Shown: piece by piece, positions 37,091-46,115 of the stretch
How the letters are laid out: the number at the start of each line of letters is the position of its first letter
Numbering within the stretch: position 1 is the stretch's first letter
Source of the DNA: Hyphomonadaceae bacterium UBA1933
Lineage (GTDB): Bacteria > Pseudomonadota > Alphaproteobacteria > Caulobacterales > Aquidulcibacteraceae
NCBI GenBank assembly: GCA_002337085.1
Contig: DDFH01000003.1
Coordinates: forward strand, 1-64,000
Direction: 5' to 3'
DNA: 64,000 bases
Program-made: the position numbers and the translations under genes
The notes under the pieces: generated by a model
Told to the model about the DNA's origin: nothing
Seen by the model: only the letters and a program-made list of their open reading frames with translations
The model's database searches: none

Positions 37091-37102
37091 TTTGTGGGGG
37101 TG
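37091..37102 (+). repeat. Integrase arm-type repeat, right end
   Basis: TTTGTGGGGGTG is identical to 18723-18734 and in the same orientation, 46 bp inside attR. Likely an integrase arm site. Confidence 0.6.
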
Positions 37103-37148
37103 AGGTGTATAATCTTATAAAACCCTTTTAAAATATGGTGCAGTGGAA

Positions 37149-37165
37149 TCCCTCAGGAGCCGCCA
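37149..37165 (+). other. attR core
   Basis: Exact direct repeat of the last 17 bases of tRNA-Arg(CCT) (18585-18601), marking the right junction of the element. Upstream sequence (AGTGG) also partly resembles the tRNA T arm. Confidence 0.93.
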
Positions 37166-37334
37166 TCTTTTCTCTTTGCCGTCATAATCATGTTGGCCAC
37201 TCTTTGTTTTTAGCAAACTTTTTCGTATATCAAATATGCGGATTGGTTGATTGATAAACGATAATTTTAATACTAATTTCTGAACATGAAAGAGGGGCAT
37301 AGGTCTCTTGAGTTGTTTTGAAAAGGAAAATATC

Positions 37335-37934
37335 GTGACAAATCAGCATCTTGAATCAATTAAAAAACGTAGAACTCAATATGCACTTGGTAAAAATGTT
37401 ACTTTGGCAAAAGCAGAAATTGAAGCATTGATTAAAGAAGCGGTAAAACATTCACCATCTTCTTTTAACTCGCAAACTTCACGTGTGGTGATTTTGTTTG
37501 GTGCTGAAAGCGATAAGGTTTGGAATATCGCCAAAGAGACATTGAAAAAAATCGTTCCCGAAGATGCGTTCCCGGCAACCGAAGGCAAGTTAAATAGCTT
37601 TGCCGCCGGCGTTGGCACAATTCTTTTTTATGAAGATATGGATGTTGTAAAAGGTCTGCAAGAAAATTTTGCGGCCTATGCTGACAACTTCCCAATCTGG
37701 TCAGAACAAGCAAGCGGTATGGCGCAATTATCGGTTTGGACCGCCCTTGCCAATGCAAATATTGGCGCAAGCCTTCAACACTATAACCCATTGGTTGATG
37801 CTGAAATTGCGCAAACTTGGGGTATTCCTGATAATTGGAAATTACGTGCACAAATGCCATTTGGTTCAAACGAAGCACCATTTGGCGAAAAAGCCTTTAT
37901 GGATGATGAGGCACGCTTTAAAGTCTTTGGTTAG
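37335..37934 (+). CDS. Nitroreductase-family oxidoreductase (Frm2/YdgI-like)
   Basis: About 199-residue FMN-dependent nitroreductase-fold protein: LESIKKRRTQYALGKN at the start, SPSSFNSQTSRVVILFG near residue 45, and SVWTALANANIGASLQHYNP near 140 are typical of the small fungal-like subgroup. The likely start is GTG 37335, with AGGA 7 nt upstream; a TTG at 37308 is possible but has no ribosome-binding site. Substrate unknown; it reduces nitroaromatics or quinones by family. It is the first chromosomal gene beyond the element and is followed by a strong terminator. Confidence 0.85.
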   Translation: MTNQHLESIKKRRTQYALGKNVTLAKAEIEALIKEAVKHSPSSFNSQTSRVVILFGAESDKVWNIAKETLKKIVPEDAFPATEGKLNSFAAGVGTILFYEDMDVVKGLQENFAAYADNFPIWSEQASGMAQLSVWTALANANIGASLQHYNPLVDAEIAQTWGIPDNWKLRAQMPFGSNEAPFGEKAFMDDEARFKVFG

Positions 37935-37956
37935 AAGATAATAATAACAGCAAAAA

Positions 37957-37986
37957 CCCCGCCAAATTATTTTGGCGGGGTTTTTT
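37957..37986 (+). terminator. Intrinsic terminator
   Basis: Ten-bp stem CCCCGCCAAA/TTTGGCGGGG with a TTAT loop followed by TTTTTT. The A-run on the other side could also terminate the convergent sspB gene, so it may be bidirectional. Confidence 0.95.
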
Positions 37987-38005
37987 AATTGCGTTTTGAA
38001 TATGA

Positions 38006-38491
38006 TTATTTTTTACGTCTAAAAGCATCAAGGCTTACGACATCGCCAGCCTTATCGGCTTTTTCGGTGGCGATGGTTTCTTCAACTTCTGCCTCAAGTG
38101 GGTCAAAGTCGTTCAAATCATCTTCATCAGATAAATCATCAACCACGTCAAACGGTAATGCAAAGCGTGCATATGGGTCATAAAAACGGGTGATTGCCAC
38201 ATATGGCACAACGATTCTTTGTGGTACGCCACCGAAATGCAATGTAACCGCAAAATAATCATCAGCAACTTCAAGGTCATCAAACTGAAGCTGAAGTACG
38301 ATTGTCATCTCATCAGGGTATTTTTGCACCAAATAGTTTGCAAGCCCGACACCTTTATATTGGGTTTTAAAACTGATATAAAAATGGTGATCGCCAGGCA
38401 ACCCATTTATCGACATTTTAAGGGCTTCTTTTACAACACCTCTAAGCGCATTTTGCGTAAGTTTGGAATAACCAATTAAATCTTGTGACAT
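38006..38491 (-). CDS. sspB: SspB-type ClpXP adaptor, alphaproteobacterial form
   Basis: 161 residues. The substrate-binding barrel is recognisable (HHFYISFKTQYKGVGL, MTIVLQLQFDDLEVADDYFAVTLHFGG, RIVVPYVAITRFYDPYARFAL), followed by an acidic linker and a basic tail ending VVSLDAFRRKK, the ClpX-binding peptide of the family. It delivers ssrA-tagged proteins to ClpXP. This short form is characteristic of alphaproteobacteria and supports the taxonomic placement. It shares the terminator with the convergent nitroreductase gene. Confidence 0.92.
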   Translation of the reverse strand: MSQDLIGYSKLTQNALRGVVKEALKMSINGLPGDHHFYISFKTQYKGVGLANYLVQKYPDEMTIVLQLQFDDLEVADDYFAVTLHFGGVPQRIVVPYVAITRFYDPYARFALPFDVVDDLSDEDDLNDFDPLEAEVEETIATEKADKAGDVVSLDAFRRKK

Positions 38492-38644
38492 ATATATTAT
38501 TTCCGTTTATCCCGACTCGAATCTTTTTAAGACCCTGATTCCCAACATGAATACATTCTTTAAACCTTGTTCCCAAAAGTGCAATCAAGTTCGTGAATTG
38601 GGATAATTTATTTATGCATTTTGCTGCTATTTTGGGAAAGTCTC

Positions 38645-39379
38645 TTATTCTGCAAGGCTTTCGTCAAGCTCGTAATTTCCGAAGACATCTTGGACATCAT
38701 CATCATCTTCAAGGGTTTCAAGCAATTTCATAAGGGTTTTGCCTGCATCACCCATAACTTCGATATTTGCATGAGGGCGCCAAACCACGCCAGCGTTTTC
38801 AGGGTCACCGTATTTTTGTGCCAAAGTATTAGAAACTTCTGAAAGGCTTTCAAAAGTACAGGTGATAAGATGCCCATCTTCATCAAATGCAATATCGTCT
38901 GCACCGGCTTCTAATGCGGCTTCCATCATGTCGTCTTCTGATGCCACAGATGCCGGAAAGCGAATTTCGCCTACACGGTCAAAGCCAGAAGTAACAGAGT
39001 TGGTTGTGCCAAGGTTGCCGCCCATTTTTGCAAAATATGAACGAAGATTGCCCGCAGTCCGGTTTAAGTTGTCGGTAAGGGTTTCAACAATGATGCCAAC
39101 ACCACCTGGGCCAAAACCTTCATAACGAACGTTTTTAAAATCATCACCACCGGCCGCTGCCGCTTGTTGAATTGCACGTTCGATGCGATCTTTTGGCATT
39201 GATTGCGAACGGGCATTTTGCACCGCAAGGCGCAGGCGTGGGTTCATTGTCGGGTCGGGTGAACCCTGCTTTGCTGCTGATGTAATTTCGCGCGCGATTT
39301 TGGTAAACATTTTTGCACGAACGGCATCCTGTTTGCCTTTACGGTGCATGATATTTTTAAACTTACTATGTCCTGCCAT
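38645..39379 (-). CDS. yebC: YebC/PmpR-family protein
   Basis: 244-residue cytosolic protein with the invariant [19 protein letters not shown] start and [14 protein letters not shown] near residue 86. Family members act as transcriptional regulators or translation factors that relieve ribosome stalling at proline runs. Full length; single gene. Confidence 0.96.
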   Translation of the reverse strand: MAGHSKFKNIMHRKGKQDAVRAKMFTKIAREITSAAKQGSPDPTMNPRLRLAVQNARSQSMPKDRIERAIQQAAAAGGDDFKNVRYEGFGPGGVGIIVETLTDNLNRTAGNLRSYFAKMGGNLGTTNSVTSGFDRVGEIRFPASVASEDDMMEAALEAGADDIAFDEDGHLITCTFESLSEVSNTLAQKYGDPENAGVVWRPHANIEVMGDAGKTLMKLLETLEDDDDVQDVFGNYELDESLAE

Positions 39380-39606
39380 GTTGAACCTATTTGATATTTG
39401 AAAAGAATTTATGCCCCTTTATAACAAAATTGCCAAGAATCGAAGGGGGGGCGCTGAAATCTGTTGAAATGCTATGATTTTGATTGCGTAAACCTTGAGT
39501 ATTGCATTCATTTTTGCTTGTTAATCTAATTGCATTTGTCTATATCCAAAGCCGAATATTCAAACACATATTTACACAAGGCAAATTATAAAAAAGGAGT
39601 ATTGCC

Positions 39607-40611
39607 ATGACTGTTAAAGTTGCAATCAATGGTTTCGGGCGGATTGGTCGTTTGGTATTGCGTTCAATGATTGAACATAACCGCACCGACATTGAAGTTG
39701 TTGGTATTAATGACCTTGGTCCTGCTGCTACCAACGCACATTTGTTAAAATACGACTCAGTTCATGGCAAATTGAATGCCGATGTTTCTGTTGATGGCGA
39801 TTGCATCGTAATCAACGGCAAAAAAATCAAAGTTACCGCAGAGCGTGACCCAAACAATCTTCCTTGGAAAGAGCTTGGTGTTGACGTTGCAATGGAATGC
39901 ACCGGTATCTTTACCGCAAAAGATAAGGCATCTGCCCACCTTAATGCTGGCGCACGCAAAGTTTTGGTTTCTGCACCTGCTGATGGCGCTGATAAAACCA
40001 TCGTTTACGGCGTAAACCACAACACATTGACCAAAGATGACGTTGTCGTTTCAAACGCATCTTGCACCACTAACTGCCTAAGCCCAGTTGCAAAAGTATT
40101 GAACGACACTGTTGGTATCACGAACGGCTTTATGACCACCATTCACTCTTATACCGGTGACCAACCTACTTTGGACACTATGCACAAAGATCTTTACCGC
40201 GCACGCGCTGCGGCATTGTCAATGATTCCTACCTCAACTGGTGCTGCAAAAGCGGTTGGCTTGGTTCTTCCTGAACTAAAAGGTAAATTGGACGGCGTTG
40301 CAATTCGCGTTCCTACACCAAACGTTTCTGTGGTTGATCTTTGCTTTAATGCGGGACGCGCGACAAGTGTTGAAGAAATTAACAATGCGATTATCGCGGC
40401 GGCTGATGGCCCACTTAAAGGCGTTCTTGGTTACACCAAAGAACCAAATGTTTCTTGTGACTTTAACCATGATGACCGTTCTTCGATCTTCCACCTTGAC
40501 CAAACCAAAGTAATGGAAGGAACCTTGGTTCGTATTCTTACTTGGTATGATAATGAGTGGGGCTTCTCTACTCGTATGTCTGATACTGCGGTTGCATTGG
40601 CAGCTTTGTAA
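39607..40611 (+). CDS. gap: Glyceraldehyde-3-phosphate dehydrogenase, type I
   Basis: 334 residues. NAD-binding [12 protein letters not shown] is at the start and the catalytic Cys in [15 protein letters not shown] near residue 152. Converts glyceraldehyde-3-phosphate to 1,3-bisphosphoglycerate; the product is the substrate of the next gene. AAAGGAG lies before the ATG. A hairpin terminator or attenuator separates it from pgk. Confidence 0.98.
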   Translation: MTVKVAINGFGRIGRLVLRSMIEHNRTDIEVVGINDLGPAATNAHLLKYDSVHGKLNADVSVDGDCIVINGKKIKVTAERDPNNLPWKELGVDVAMECTGIFTAKDKASAHLNAGARKVLVSAPADGADKTIVYGVNHNTLTKDDVVVSNASCTTNCLSPVAKVLNDTVGITNGFMTTIHSYTGDQPTLDTMHKDLYRARAAALSMIPTSTGAAKAVGLVLPELKGKLDGVAIRVPTPNVSVVDLCFNAGRATSVEEINNAIIAAADGPLKGVLGYTKEPNVSCDFNHDDRSSIFHLDQTKVMEGTLVRILTWYDNEWGFSTRMSDTAVALAAL

Positions 40612-40625
40612 TATCTTGAATTTGG

Positions 40626-40653
40626 AATGGCGGTCTTCGGGCCGCCATTTTTG
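40626..40653 (+). terminator. gap-pgk intergenic hairpin
   Basis: Eight-bp stem AATGGCGG/CCGCCATT with an 8-nt loop followed by TTTTT, between gap and pgk. It may partially terminate gap transcripts or protect the gap mRNA 3' end so the two genes are expressed at different levels. Confidence 0.8.
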
Positions 40654-40678
40654 TATTTAATTTTAAATGGTGGGAAAA

Positions 40679-41878
40679 ATGGCTTTCAAACGTCTTTCAG
40701 ATTTATTCAAACAAGATATTACCAACAAGCGCGTATTGGTTCGCGTTGATTTTAACGTTCCAATGAAAGATGGCGTTGTTACCGATGACACACGTCTTCA
40801 GGCGGCATTGCCAACAATTACTGCGCTTAAAAACAATGGTGCAAAAGTTATTTTGCTTTCCCACTTTGGTCGCCCAAAAGGTAAAGTTGTTCCTGAAATG
40901 TCATTGGGCCAGCTTGTTCCCGCATTGTCAAAATTATTGTCAGCAAATGTAACCTTTGTCCCCGTGCTGTTTGGTGATGAGGCAAAAGCGGCGATTGACG
41001 GCGTTGATGAAGGTTCTGTGGTTCTGCTTGAAAATACCCGTTTTTATGAAGGTGAAGAAAAAAATGATCCAGAGCTTGCAAAACAAGTTGCGGCATTGGG
41101 TGATTTTTATGTGAATGACGCATTTTCTGCGGCACACCGCGCCCACGTTTCCACCGAAGGCGTTGCAAAACTTCTTCCATCATTTGCAGGCGAAAGCATG
41201 GCACGTGAACTTGACCATTTGGACAAGGCGCTTGGAAATCCAGTTCGCCCTGTGCTTGCGATTGTGGGTGGCGCAAAAGTTTCATCAAAAATCGACCTTC
41301 TTGAAAATCTTGTGACCAAGGTTGATGCCTTGGCAATCGGCGGTGGTATGGCAAATACTTTCCTTGCCGCACAGGGTGTTGATGTTGGTAAATCGCTTTG
41401 TGAAAAAGATTTACTTGATAAGGCATGTGATATTATGGCGGCGGCCGATAAAGCGGGTTGCAAAATCGTGCTTCCGGTTGATGTCGTGGTTTCAAAAGAA
41501 TTTGCGGTTAATCCACCGACCCGCACTACCACACCAAATGATACCAAAGCCGATGAGATGATTTTGGATGCCGGCCCAGAAAGTGTGAAGGCACTTGAAG
41601 CCGTAATGGCGAAATCAAAAACTATTATCTGGAATGGCCCATTGGGTGCATTTGAAACCGCACCATTTGATGTGGCAACCGTAGAAGCCGCAAAAGCGGC
41701 GGCAAAACTTGCCAAAACTGGCAATGTAATTGTGGTTGCCGGTGGTGGCGATACCGTTTCGGCAATGAACCATGCCGGTGTTGCCGCCGACCTAAGCTTT
41801 ATCTCAACTGCAGGCGGCGCATTCCTTGAGTGGATGGAAGGGAAAGAACTCCCTGGCGTTTCAGCCCTTCAAAAATAA
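40679..41878 (+). CDS. pgk: Phosphoglycerate kinase
   Basis: About 399 residues, with [18 protein letters not shown] near residue 20, SHFGRPKG near 60, the hinge region [18 protein letters not shown] near 195 and the ATP-site [16 protein letters not shown] near 365. Transfers phosphate from 1,3-bisphosphoglycerate to ADP. ATG 40679 (MAFKRLSD) is preferred, with GGTGGG just upstream; an in-frame ATG lies 12 nt earlier. Confidence 0.98.
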   Translation: MAFKRLSDLFKQDITNKRVLVRVDFNVPMKDGVVTDDTRLQAALPTITALKNNGAKVILLSHFGRPKGKVVPEMSLGQLVPALSKLLSANVTFVPVLFGDEAKAAIDGVDEGSVVLLENTRFYEGEEKNDPELAKQVAALGDFYVNDAFSAAHRAHVSTEGVAKLLPSFAGESMARELDHLDKALGNPVRPVLAIVGGAKVSSKIDLLENLVTKVDALAIGGGMANTFLAAQGVDVGKSLCEKDLLDKACDIMAAADKAGCKIVLPVDVVVSKEFAVNPPTRTTTPNDTKADEMILDAGPESVKALEAVMAKSKTIIWNGPLGAFETAPFDVATVEAAKAAAKLAKTGNVIVVAGGGDTVSAMNHAGVAADLSFISTAGGAFLEWMEGKELPGVSALQK

Positions 41879-41879
41879 C

Positions 41880-41950
41880 GGGGAATTAGTGCGTCAACTT
41901 CATTTGCAAATATTACAATATTTGCTGCATTCGTTTCCTTCTACTTCCCT
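41880..41950 (+). repeat. GAATTAGTGCGTCAA repeat, copy 1
   Basis: A roughly 70-bp unit directly after pgk. It has conserved GAATTAGTGCGTCAA (41883-41897), a perfect 9-bp hairpin GCAAATATT/AATATTTGC (41906-41925), then a CGTTTCCTTCTACTTCCC tail that can pair with the start. The next copy begins exactly 100 bp later with different hairpin arms. Confidence 0.7.
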
Positions 41951-41980
41951 CTTTATTTTTGAAGGGGAGTGGTTATAATG

Positions 41981-42057
41981 GAGAATTAGTGCGTCAATTG
42001 CGCTCGGCAATATGTCCAATATTGCCTTCGCTTTCGTCCTGCTACTCGCCTAATTCT
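41981..42057 (+). repeat. GAATTAGTGCGTCAA repeat, copy 2
   Basis: Same conserved 15-mer at 41983-41997. The hairpin arms here are GGCAATAT/ATATTGCC (42006-42026), changed in sequence but still paired. The tail CTACTCGCCTAATTCT pairs back to the start. The pattern of changed but complementary arms suggests selection on RNA or DNA structure. Confidence 0.7.
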
Positions 42058-42140
42058 AATTGAGGGGATGCTGTGGTTGGCGAACCTGTTTAGTTTCGAT
42101 TAAATTTTATTTGAACATAAAAATTAATACAAATAGAATT

Positions 42141-42164
42141 GGGGGCAATGTCAGCCCCCTTTTT
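42141..42164 (+). terminator. Intrinsic terminator
   Basis: GGGGGC/GCCCCC stem with a 7-nt loop followed by TTTTT, 260 bp past pgk. It may end a long pgk 3' transcript carrying the two repeats. No other gene is seen in 41879-42280. Confidence 0.85.
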
Positions 42165-42218
42165 ATTTGCTTGTGTAAAAACTATTGCGAAACATTATCA
42201 ATTTGCATTAAAGCTATT

Positions 42219-42237
42219 GAGAATGAATATCATTTAT
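42219..42237. promoter_or_regulatory. Fur-box-like site
   Basis: GAGAATGAATATCATTTAT matches the classic Fur 19-mer (GATAATGATAATCATTATC) at 13 positions by direct comparison, with the symmetric AATGA/TCATT core intact. It lies 44 bp before the TonB receptor ATG, so iron repression of the receptor/PepSY operon is likely. Confidence 0.6.
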
Positions 42238-42280
42238 GTTAGTTGCGCCCTCGTATTTAAAGAGGGACATTATAAACATC

Positions 42281-44422
42281 ATGAATTCAAGGCTTACTTA
42301 TAAAAATGCGCTTATTGTTGCGTCTGCAATTGCGTTGGGTTTTGCGTCAAATGCGAATGCCCAAGAAAATGTAAAAGACAAACCAGAAGAAACTGTAATC
42401 GTGAAAGGCGCGCGTATAAAACTTCCCAAAAACGCAATTCCAAATACGATTGAAATTATTTCCAAAGAAAACCTTGATATTCAAACACAAATTGGTGGCT
42501 CGGCGGTGGATGCGGTTGCCAATCTAATCCCAAGTTTTTCACCAACCCGTCAGAAATTATCGGGTGCGGGGGAAACATTGCGTGGCCGAAGCCCGCTTTA
42601 TATGGTTGATAGTGTTCCACAATCATCCCCACTTCGTGATGATAGTCGCGATGGTTTTACCGCCGACCCATTTTTTATTGACCGTGTCGAGGTGATTTTC
42701 GGCTCTAATGCTATTCAGGGCATTGGCGGCACGGGCGGCATTGTAAATTATGTCACCGTAAGCGCTCCCAAAGAAGAGGGCGCAACCAAAGGACAAGTAA
42801 TCGCGCAAATTAGCGGTAATGATGAAATTGGTGGCTCGTCACTTGGCTATAAAACCGGTGCATATTTTGGCAAAAATTTTGGCAAATTTAGTGCTGTTGT
42901 TGGTGCAACTTATGAAAAGCGCGGCGTATATTATGACGGTAATGGCAATCGCATTGCCCCCGATGGCACACAGGGCGATACAATGGATAGTGCCGCCTAT
43001 GATATTTTTGGTAAATTTGATTATCGTTTGACCGATACCAGAAAATTTGAATTTATGTATAATCATTTTAACCTCGAGGGTGATGGTGATTATGTTGCGG
43101 TTGCAGGTTCACGCACATTGGGTCGCCCTGCAAGTTCGGTACGCGGCACAATACAGGGGCAAGCGCCAACAAATAATGTCAATACCGCAAGCCTTTCATA
43201 TCTTGATAGCGATTTATGGGGTGGTTCTTTAAGTGCGCAAATTTATTATAATGACTATCACGGGGTATTTGGTGGCACTATTTCGTCAACCTTCTATGAT
43301 CCTGCTTATGGTGCATCGTCAAGCTTTGATCAAAGTGCCAATAATTCAACCAAAAAAGGCGTTCGCCTTACCTATGACCGTGAAATAGAGGCAATAGACG
43401 GAATGCGCATCCTTGGCGGTCTTGATTATGGTGAAGACGAAACTTTCCAAGAATTATTGCTTACCAATCGTAATTGGGTTCCGGTTACAACGCTTAAATC
43501 GCTTGCGCCATTCATTCAGATTAACCAGGCATTGTTTGATAAAAAGCTAAACCTTTCTGCGGGCATAAGGCATGAAACCGCCAAAATTTCGGTTGATGAT
43601 TATAAAACCCTTTATTCTTATGGCTCGGCAAATGTAAAAGGTGGTGAGCCAGAATATAATGAAGACCTATATAATTTTGGCGCTGCTTATGAAATTAAAA
43701 AAGGCTATAATATTTATGCTTCATACGCCCAAGGTTACACATTGCCCGATGTCGGGCGGGTTTTGCGCGCGGTAACAATTAATAATTCCGAGGTTGATAA
43801 GCTTCTAGATGTTTCACCAGTAGTTTCAGATAATATCGAAGTTGGCTTTGAGATTAACAAAGGGCCAGTAGTTGCATCAATCGCATATTTTGAATCTAAT
43901 TCTGACAAAGGCGCATTGCTGGTTCTGCAAAATGGGGTTTATGAAATTAAACGCCAAAAGACTGAAATCTCAGGACTAGAGCTTAATTTTAAATGGAATA
44001 TGCCGATTGATGGTATGACATTTAATTTTGGGCTTGCCGATTTACGAGGGCAAACCGATACCAATGGTGACGGTATTGTTGATTCAGACCTTGATGGCGT
44101 GAACATAAGCCCAGATCGTGCTAATTTTGGCCTAAGCTATAAGAAGGGGCCATTTTTTGCCCGCCTCCAAGATAGCGTTTATATGAAACGTGATTTTTAT
44201 GGTATTGGCTATGACCCGCGCAATAATTTTGGTGGCTATTCATTGGCCGATTTGTATCTTTCTTATGCAACACAGTTTGGTGACATTTCTTTAAGTGCGA
44301 CAAATTTGTTTAACAAACAATATCTAAGCTATAATTCCGATACACGTCTTCCAACCGATAATCTTAGCTATTTTGCAGGGCGTGGACGGGTAGTTACCTT
44401 GGGTTATAGTAAGAAGTTTTAA
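42281..44422 (+). CDS. TonB-dependent outer-membrane receptor (probable siderophore/iron)
   Basis: 713 residues. A signal peptide ends ASNANA|QE, followed by a plug domain (ETVIVKGARIKLPK ... VDRVEVIFGSNAIQGIGGTGG) and a 22-strand barrel ending with a C-terminal Phe (LGYSKKF). The TonB box is likely ETVIV. Iron-siderophore import is inferred from the Fur-like site upstream and the PepSY membrane protein that follows. ATG 42281 is chosen because it begins the signal peptide; an upstream in-frame ATG at 42236 would put 15 residues before it. Confidence 0.9.
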   Translation: MNSRLTYKNALIVASAIALGFASNANAQENVKDKPEETVIVKGARIKLPKNAIPNTIEIISKENLDIQTQIGGSAVDAVANLIPSFSPTRQKLSGAGETLRGRSPLYMVDSVPQSSPLRDDSRDGFTADPFFIDRVEVIFGSNAIQGIGGTGGIVNYVTVSAPKEEGATKGQVIAQISGNDEIGGSSLGYKTGAYFGKNFGKFSAVVGATYEKRGVYYDGNGNRIAPDGTQGDTMDSAAYDIFGKFDYRLTDTRKFEFMYNHFNLEGDGDYVAVAGSRTLGRPASSVRGTIQGQAPTNNVNTASLSYLDSDLWGGSLSAQIYYNDYHGVFGGTISSTFYDPAYGASSSFDQSANNSTKKGVRLTYDREIEAIDGMRILGGLDYGEDETFQELLLTNRNWVPVTTLKSLAPFIQINQALFDKKLNLSAGIRHETAKISVDDYKTLYSYGSANVKGGEPEYNEDLYNFGAAYEIKKGYNIYASYAQGYTLPDVGRVLRAVTINNSEVDKLLDVSPVVSDNIEVGFEINKGPVVASIAYFESNSDKGALLVLQNGVYEIKRQKTEISGLELNFKWNMPIDGMTFNFGLADLRGQTDTNGDGIVDSDLDGVNISPDRANFGLSYKKGPFFARLQDSVYMKRDFYGIGYDPRNNFGGYSLADLYLSYATQFGDISLSATNLFNKQYLSYNSDTRLPTDNLSYFAGRGRVVTLGYSKKF

Positions 44423-45477
44423 TGTTCAGATTTTATTTCGCAAAAGTTCACGCGATATGCGGCTTGTTGGTGTCATTAATGCTGGTGTTAATGGCGCTAA
44501 CCGGCATTTTTTTGGTGTTTCGCAATGAATATATTATGTTGTCCTTAGGGCAGGGGTTGATTGCACCAAAGGATATAAATCCAATTAATGGTTTGATGAG
44601 TATTTTACCACATCTCGATATTGGTAAAATAAAATCCATAATTTTGCCTGATAATTCATTGCCACTTTTCAAAATAATATATGGCGAAAATGTTCTTTAT
44701 TATGATTTATCGGGGACAATGCTTGATAATCAGCTATTATCTGCCCGTTTTGATGAAATCATATTTAAACTACATCATTATCTTTTGCAGGGTGAAAGGG
44801 GTGAGGTTTTTATAGGCATTACTGGGCTTTTATTATTATTCATGATCTTGGGCGGCTTATATTTAATCTTGCCAGTTTTGAAGAATTTTGAATTTAAAAT
44901 ATTGCCACAAAGTAGCAAGCGTCGTGATATAATCGCGCATCACCGCAATTTAGGGCTAATGTTTGCACCAATGCTTTTGCTAATCGCCGTTAGTGGCAGT
45001 GCAATGATTTTTTCAGATAGTGCAAAATCAATTTTGGGCGCGATTACATTTTCAAAAATAGTAAAACTTCCCAAGGTTAAGACAGAACCCACCATAATAA
45101 CCGTTGATACAATTAAAAATGCGGTTTTGGCGGCAAGTCAAAAATACCCCAATAGCCAGATTAGAATTATTGCCCTGCCCAAAAAGCCTGATGAACCATT
45201 GAATATAAGAATGCGGCAAGCGGGTGAATGGCATGGCAATGGCCGCACTTTTGTTTCATATTCCCCGGCAAAAGATCAAATAATTGCCCATTATGACGCG
45301 CTTAAGCTTGATAGGGCAACAAGTATTTATAACGGTTTTTATCCGCTGCATTCGGGGCGTGGCATAGGTGCGTGGTATAAAGCCATATTGGCATTAACCG
45401 GCGCTGCGTTATTAATGCTTGGGCTATTTTCGGTATTTTCTTATGGACGTAAGTTGATACAAACCAAGAGAATATAG
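44422..45477 (+). CDS. PepSY-associated transmembrane protein
   Basis: 351-residue inner-membrane protein with four hydrophobic segments: about 8-33 (HAICGLLVSLMLVLMALTGIF), 130-152, 182-200 (HHRNLGLMFAPMLLLIAVSG) and 315-340. Conserved membrane histidines are present. Such proteins follow siderophore receptor genes and act as possible ferric reductases or as part of iron release. Its ATG overlaps the receptor stop (TAATG), indicating coupling. Confidence 0.87.
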   Translation: MFRFYFAKVHAICGLLVSLMLVLMALTGIFLVFRNEYIMLSLGQGLIAPKDINPINGLMSILPHLDIGKIKSIILPDNSLPLFKIIYGENVLYYDLSGTMLDNQLLSARFDEIIFKLHHYLLQGERGEVFIGITGLLLLFMILGGLYLILPVLKNFEFKILPQSSKRRDIIAHHRNLGLMFAPMLLLIAVSGSAMIFSDSAKSILGAITFSKIVKLPKVKTEPTIITVDTIKNAVLAASQKYPNSQIRIIALPKKPDEPLNIRMRQAGEWHGNGRTFVSYSPAKDQIIAHYDALKLDRATSIYNGFYPLHSGRGIGAWYKAILALTGAALLMLGLFSVFSYGRKLIQTKRI

Positions 45478-45614
45478 GCGTATTAATTATTCCCATTTCG
45501 CTTGTTCTGCATTAATTTAAATAGCCAAAGTTTCGCAGGCATGATTAAGTCAGGGTATATATGTCATTAATATATAGGCTTCTATAATCGCAGCACTCTA
45601 TATATCTATTGCGA

Positions 45615-45632
45615 ATCATTAGCGTTAATGAT
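45615..45632. promoter_or_regulatory. Fur-like palindrome before the secreted-protein pair
   Basis: ATCATTA-GCGT-TAATGAT is a perfect 7+7 inverted repeat built from the ATCATT/AATGAT units of Fur sites. It lies 40 bp upstream of the TTG start at 45672. If it is a Fur operator, the two downstream orphan proteins would be iron-regulated. Confidence 0.5.
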
Positions 45633-45671
45633 ATATGGGTGTAATCTTTAATTATCTAGTGGAGAATTTCA

Positions 45672-46103
45672 TTGAATAAATTTTATACCTTATTGTTAAT
45701 ATTAATACCTGTACCTTCACTAGCGGCAAGTATTGACAATCTTCACATGTTTTCTCGTGCAAATTGTTTTAATTTTAATGAGTCCATCTCGTGGGATAGT
45801 TCATTGAAGGAATGGGATATGGCAACGTATTCACATCATTATAATCTAGCTACCTTTGAGTCAGAAGTATATTACGCATTTTTTGAAGATACATCACGCT
45901 CTTATGCTGGATGTGGTCCTGCAATAGCAGAATCACAATGTAATTTTAATGCAAGTGTTGTCTACGGCGAACATTATATAACAACAGATGATAACAAAAA
46001 AGAGAAAGAGCTCCAGGAATATTGTGACTCTAGCTGGCAAAACGTAGGGGAGACACCATTTATAGCATGTCGAAATACCGTGGCATATAATTGTAATTTA
46101 TAG
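45672..46103 (+). CDS. Small secreted cysteine-containing protein, unknown
   Basis: 143 residues. A signal peptide with probable cleavage after PVPSLA is followed by a mature domain with six cysteines (for example NCFNF, GCGPA, SQCNF, YCDSSW, ACRNT, NCNL), suggesting disulfides in the periplasm. No family recognised. The start is TTG with GGAG 7 nt upstream. A second exported protein follows 12 nt later, so the two are probably one operon, possibly iron-controlled. More AT-rich than its neighbours. Confidence 0.65.
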   Translation: MNKFYTLLLILIPVPSLAASIDNLHMFSRANCFNFNESISWDSSLKEWDMATYSHHYNLATFESEVYYAFFEDTSRSYAGCGPAIAESQCNFNASVVYGEHYITTDDNKKEKELQEYCDSSWQNVGETPFIACRNTVAYNCNL

Positions 46104-46115
46104 AGGATTACCAAG

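Larger units (their letters stand above)
18602..37165 (+). mobile_element. Integrative mobilizable element in tRNA-Arg(CCT), about 18.6 kb
   Basis: Bounded by 17-bp direct repeats of the tRNA 3' end. Contents in order: P4-type integrase, AlpA-like protein, TOPRIM primase, DUF3987 protein, small ORF, VbhA-like antitoxin with a broken fic, MobC, relaxase, unknown protein with an XRE-ImmA protease, mod relic, mod-rhuM-res, and an HD/HSP90-type protein. It has its own relaxase but no coupling protein or type IV secretion genes, so it would need a helper for transfer. The cargo is mostly defence. Almost every gene points the same way, away from the tRNA. Confidence 0.93.

Noticed and set aside
41107..41724. 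Long antisense reading frame inside pgk (205 codons)
   Set aside because: Opposite strand to an intact essential gene, no ribosome-binding site and no recognisable domain; a shadow of codon bias. The same applies to frames inside res, gap, argG and TonB genes.
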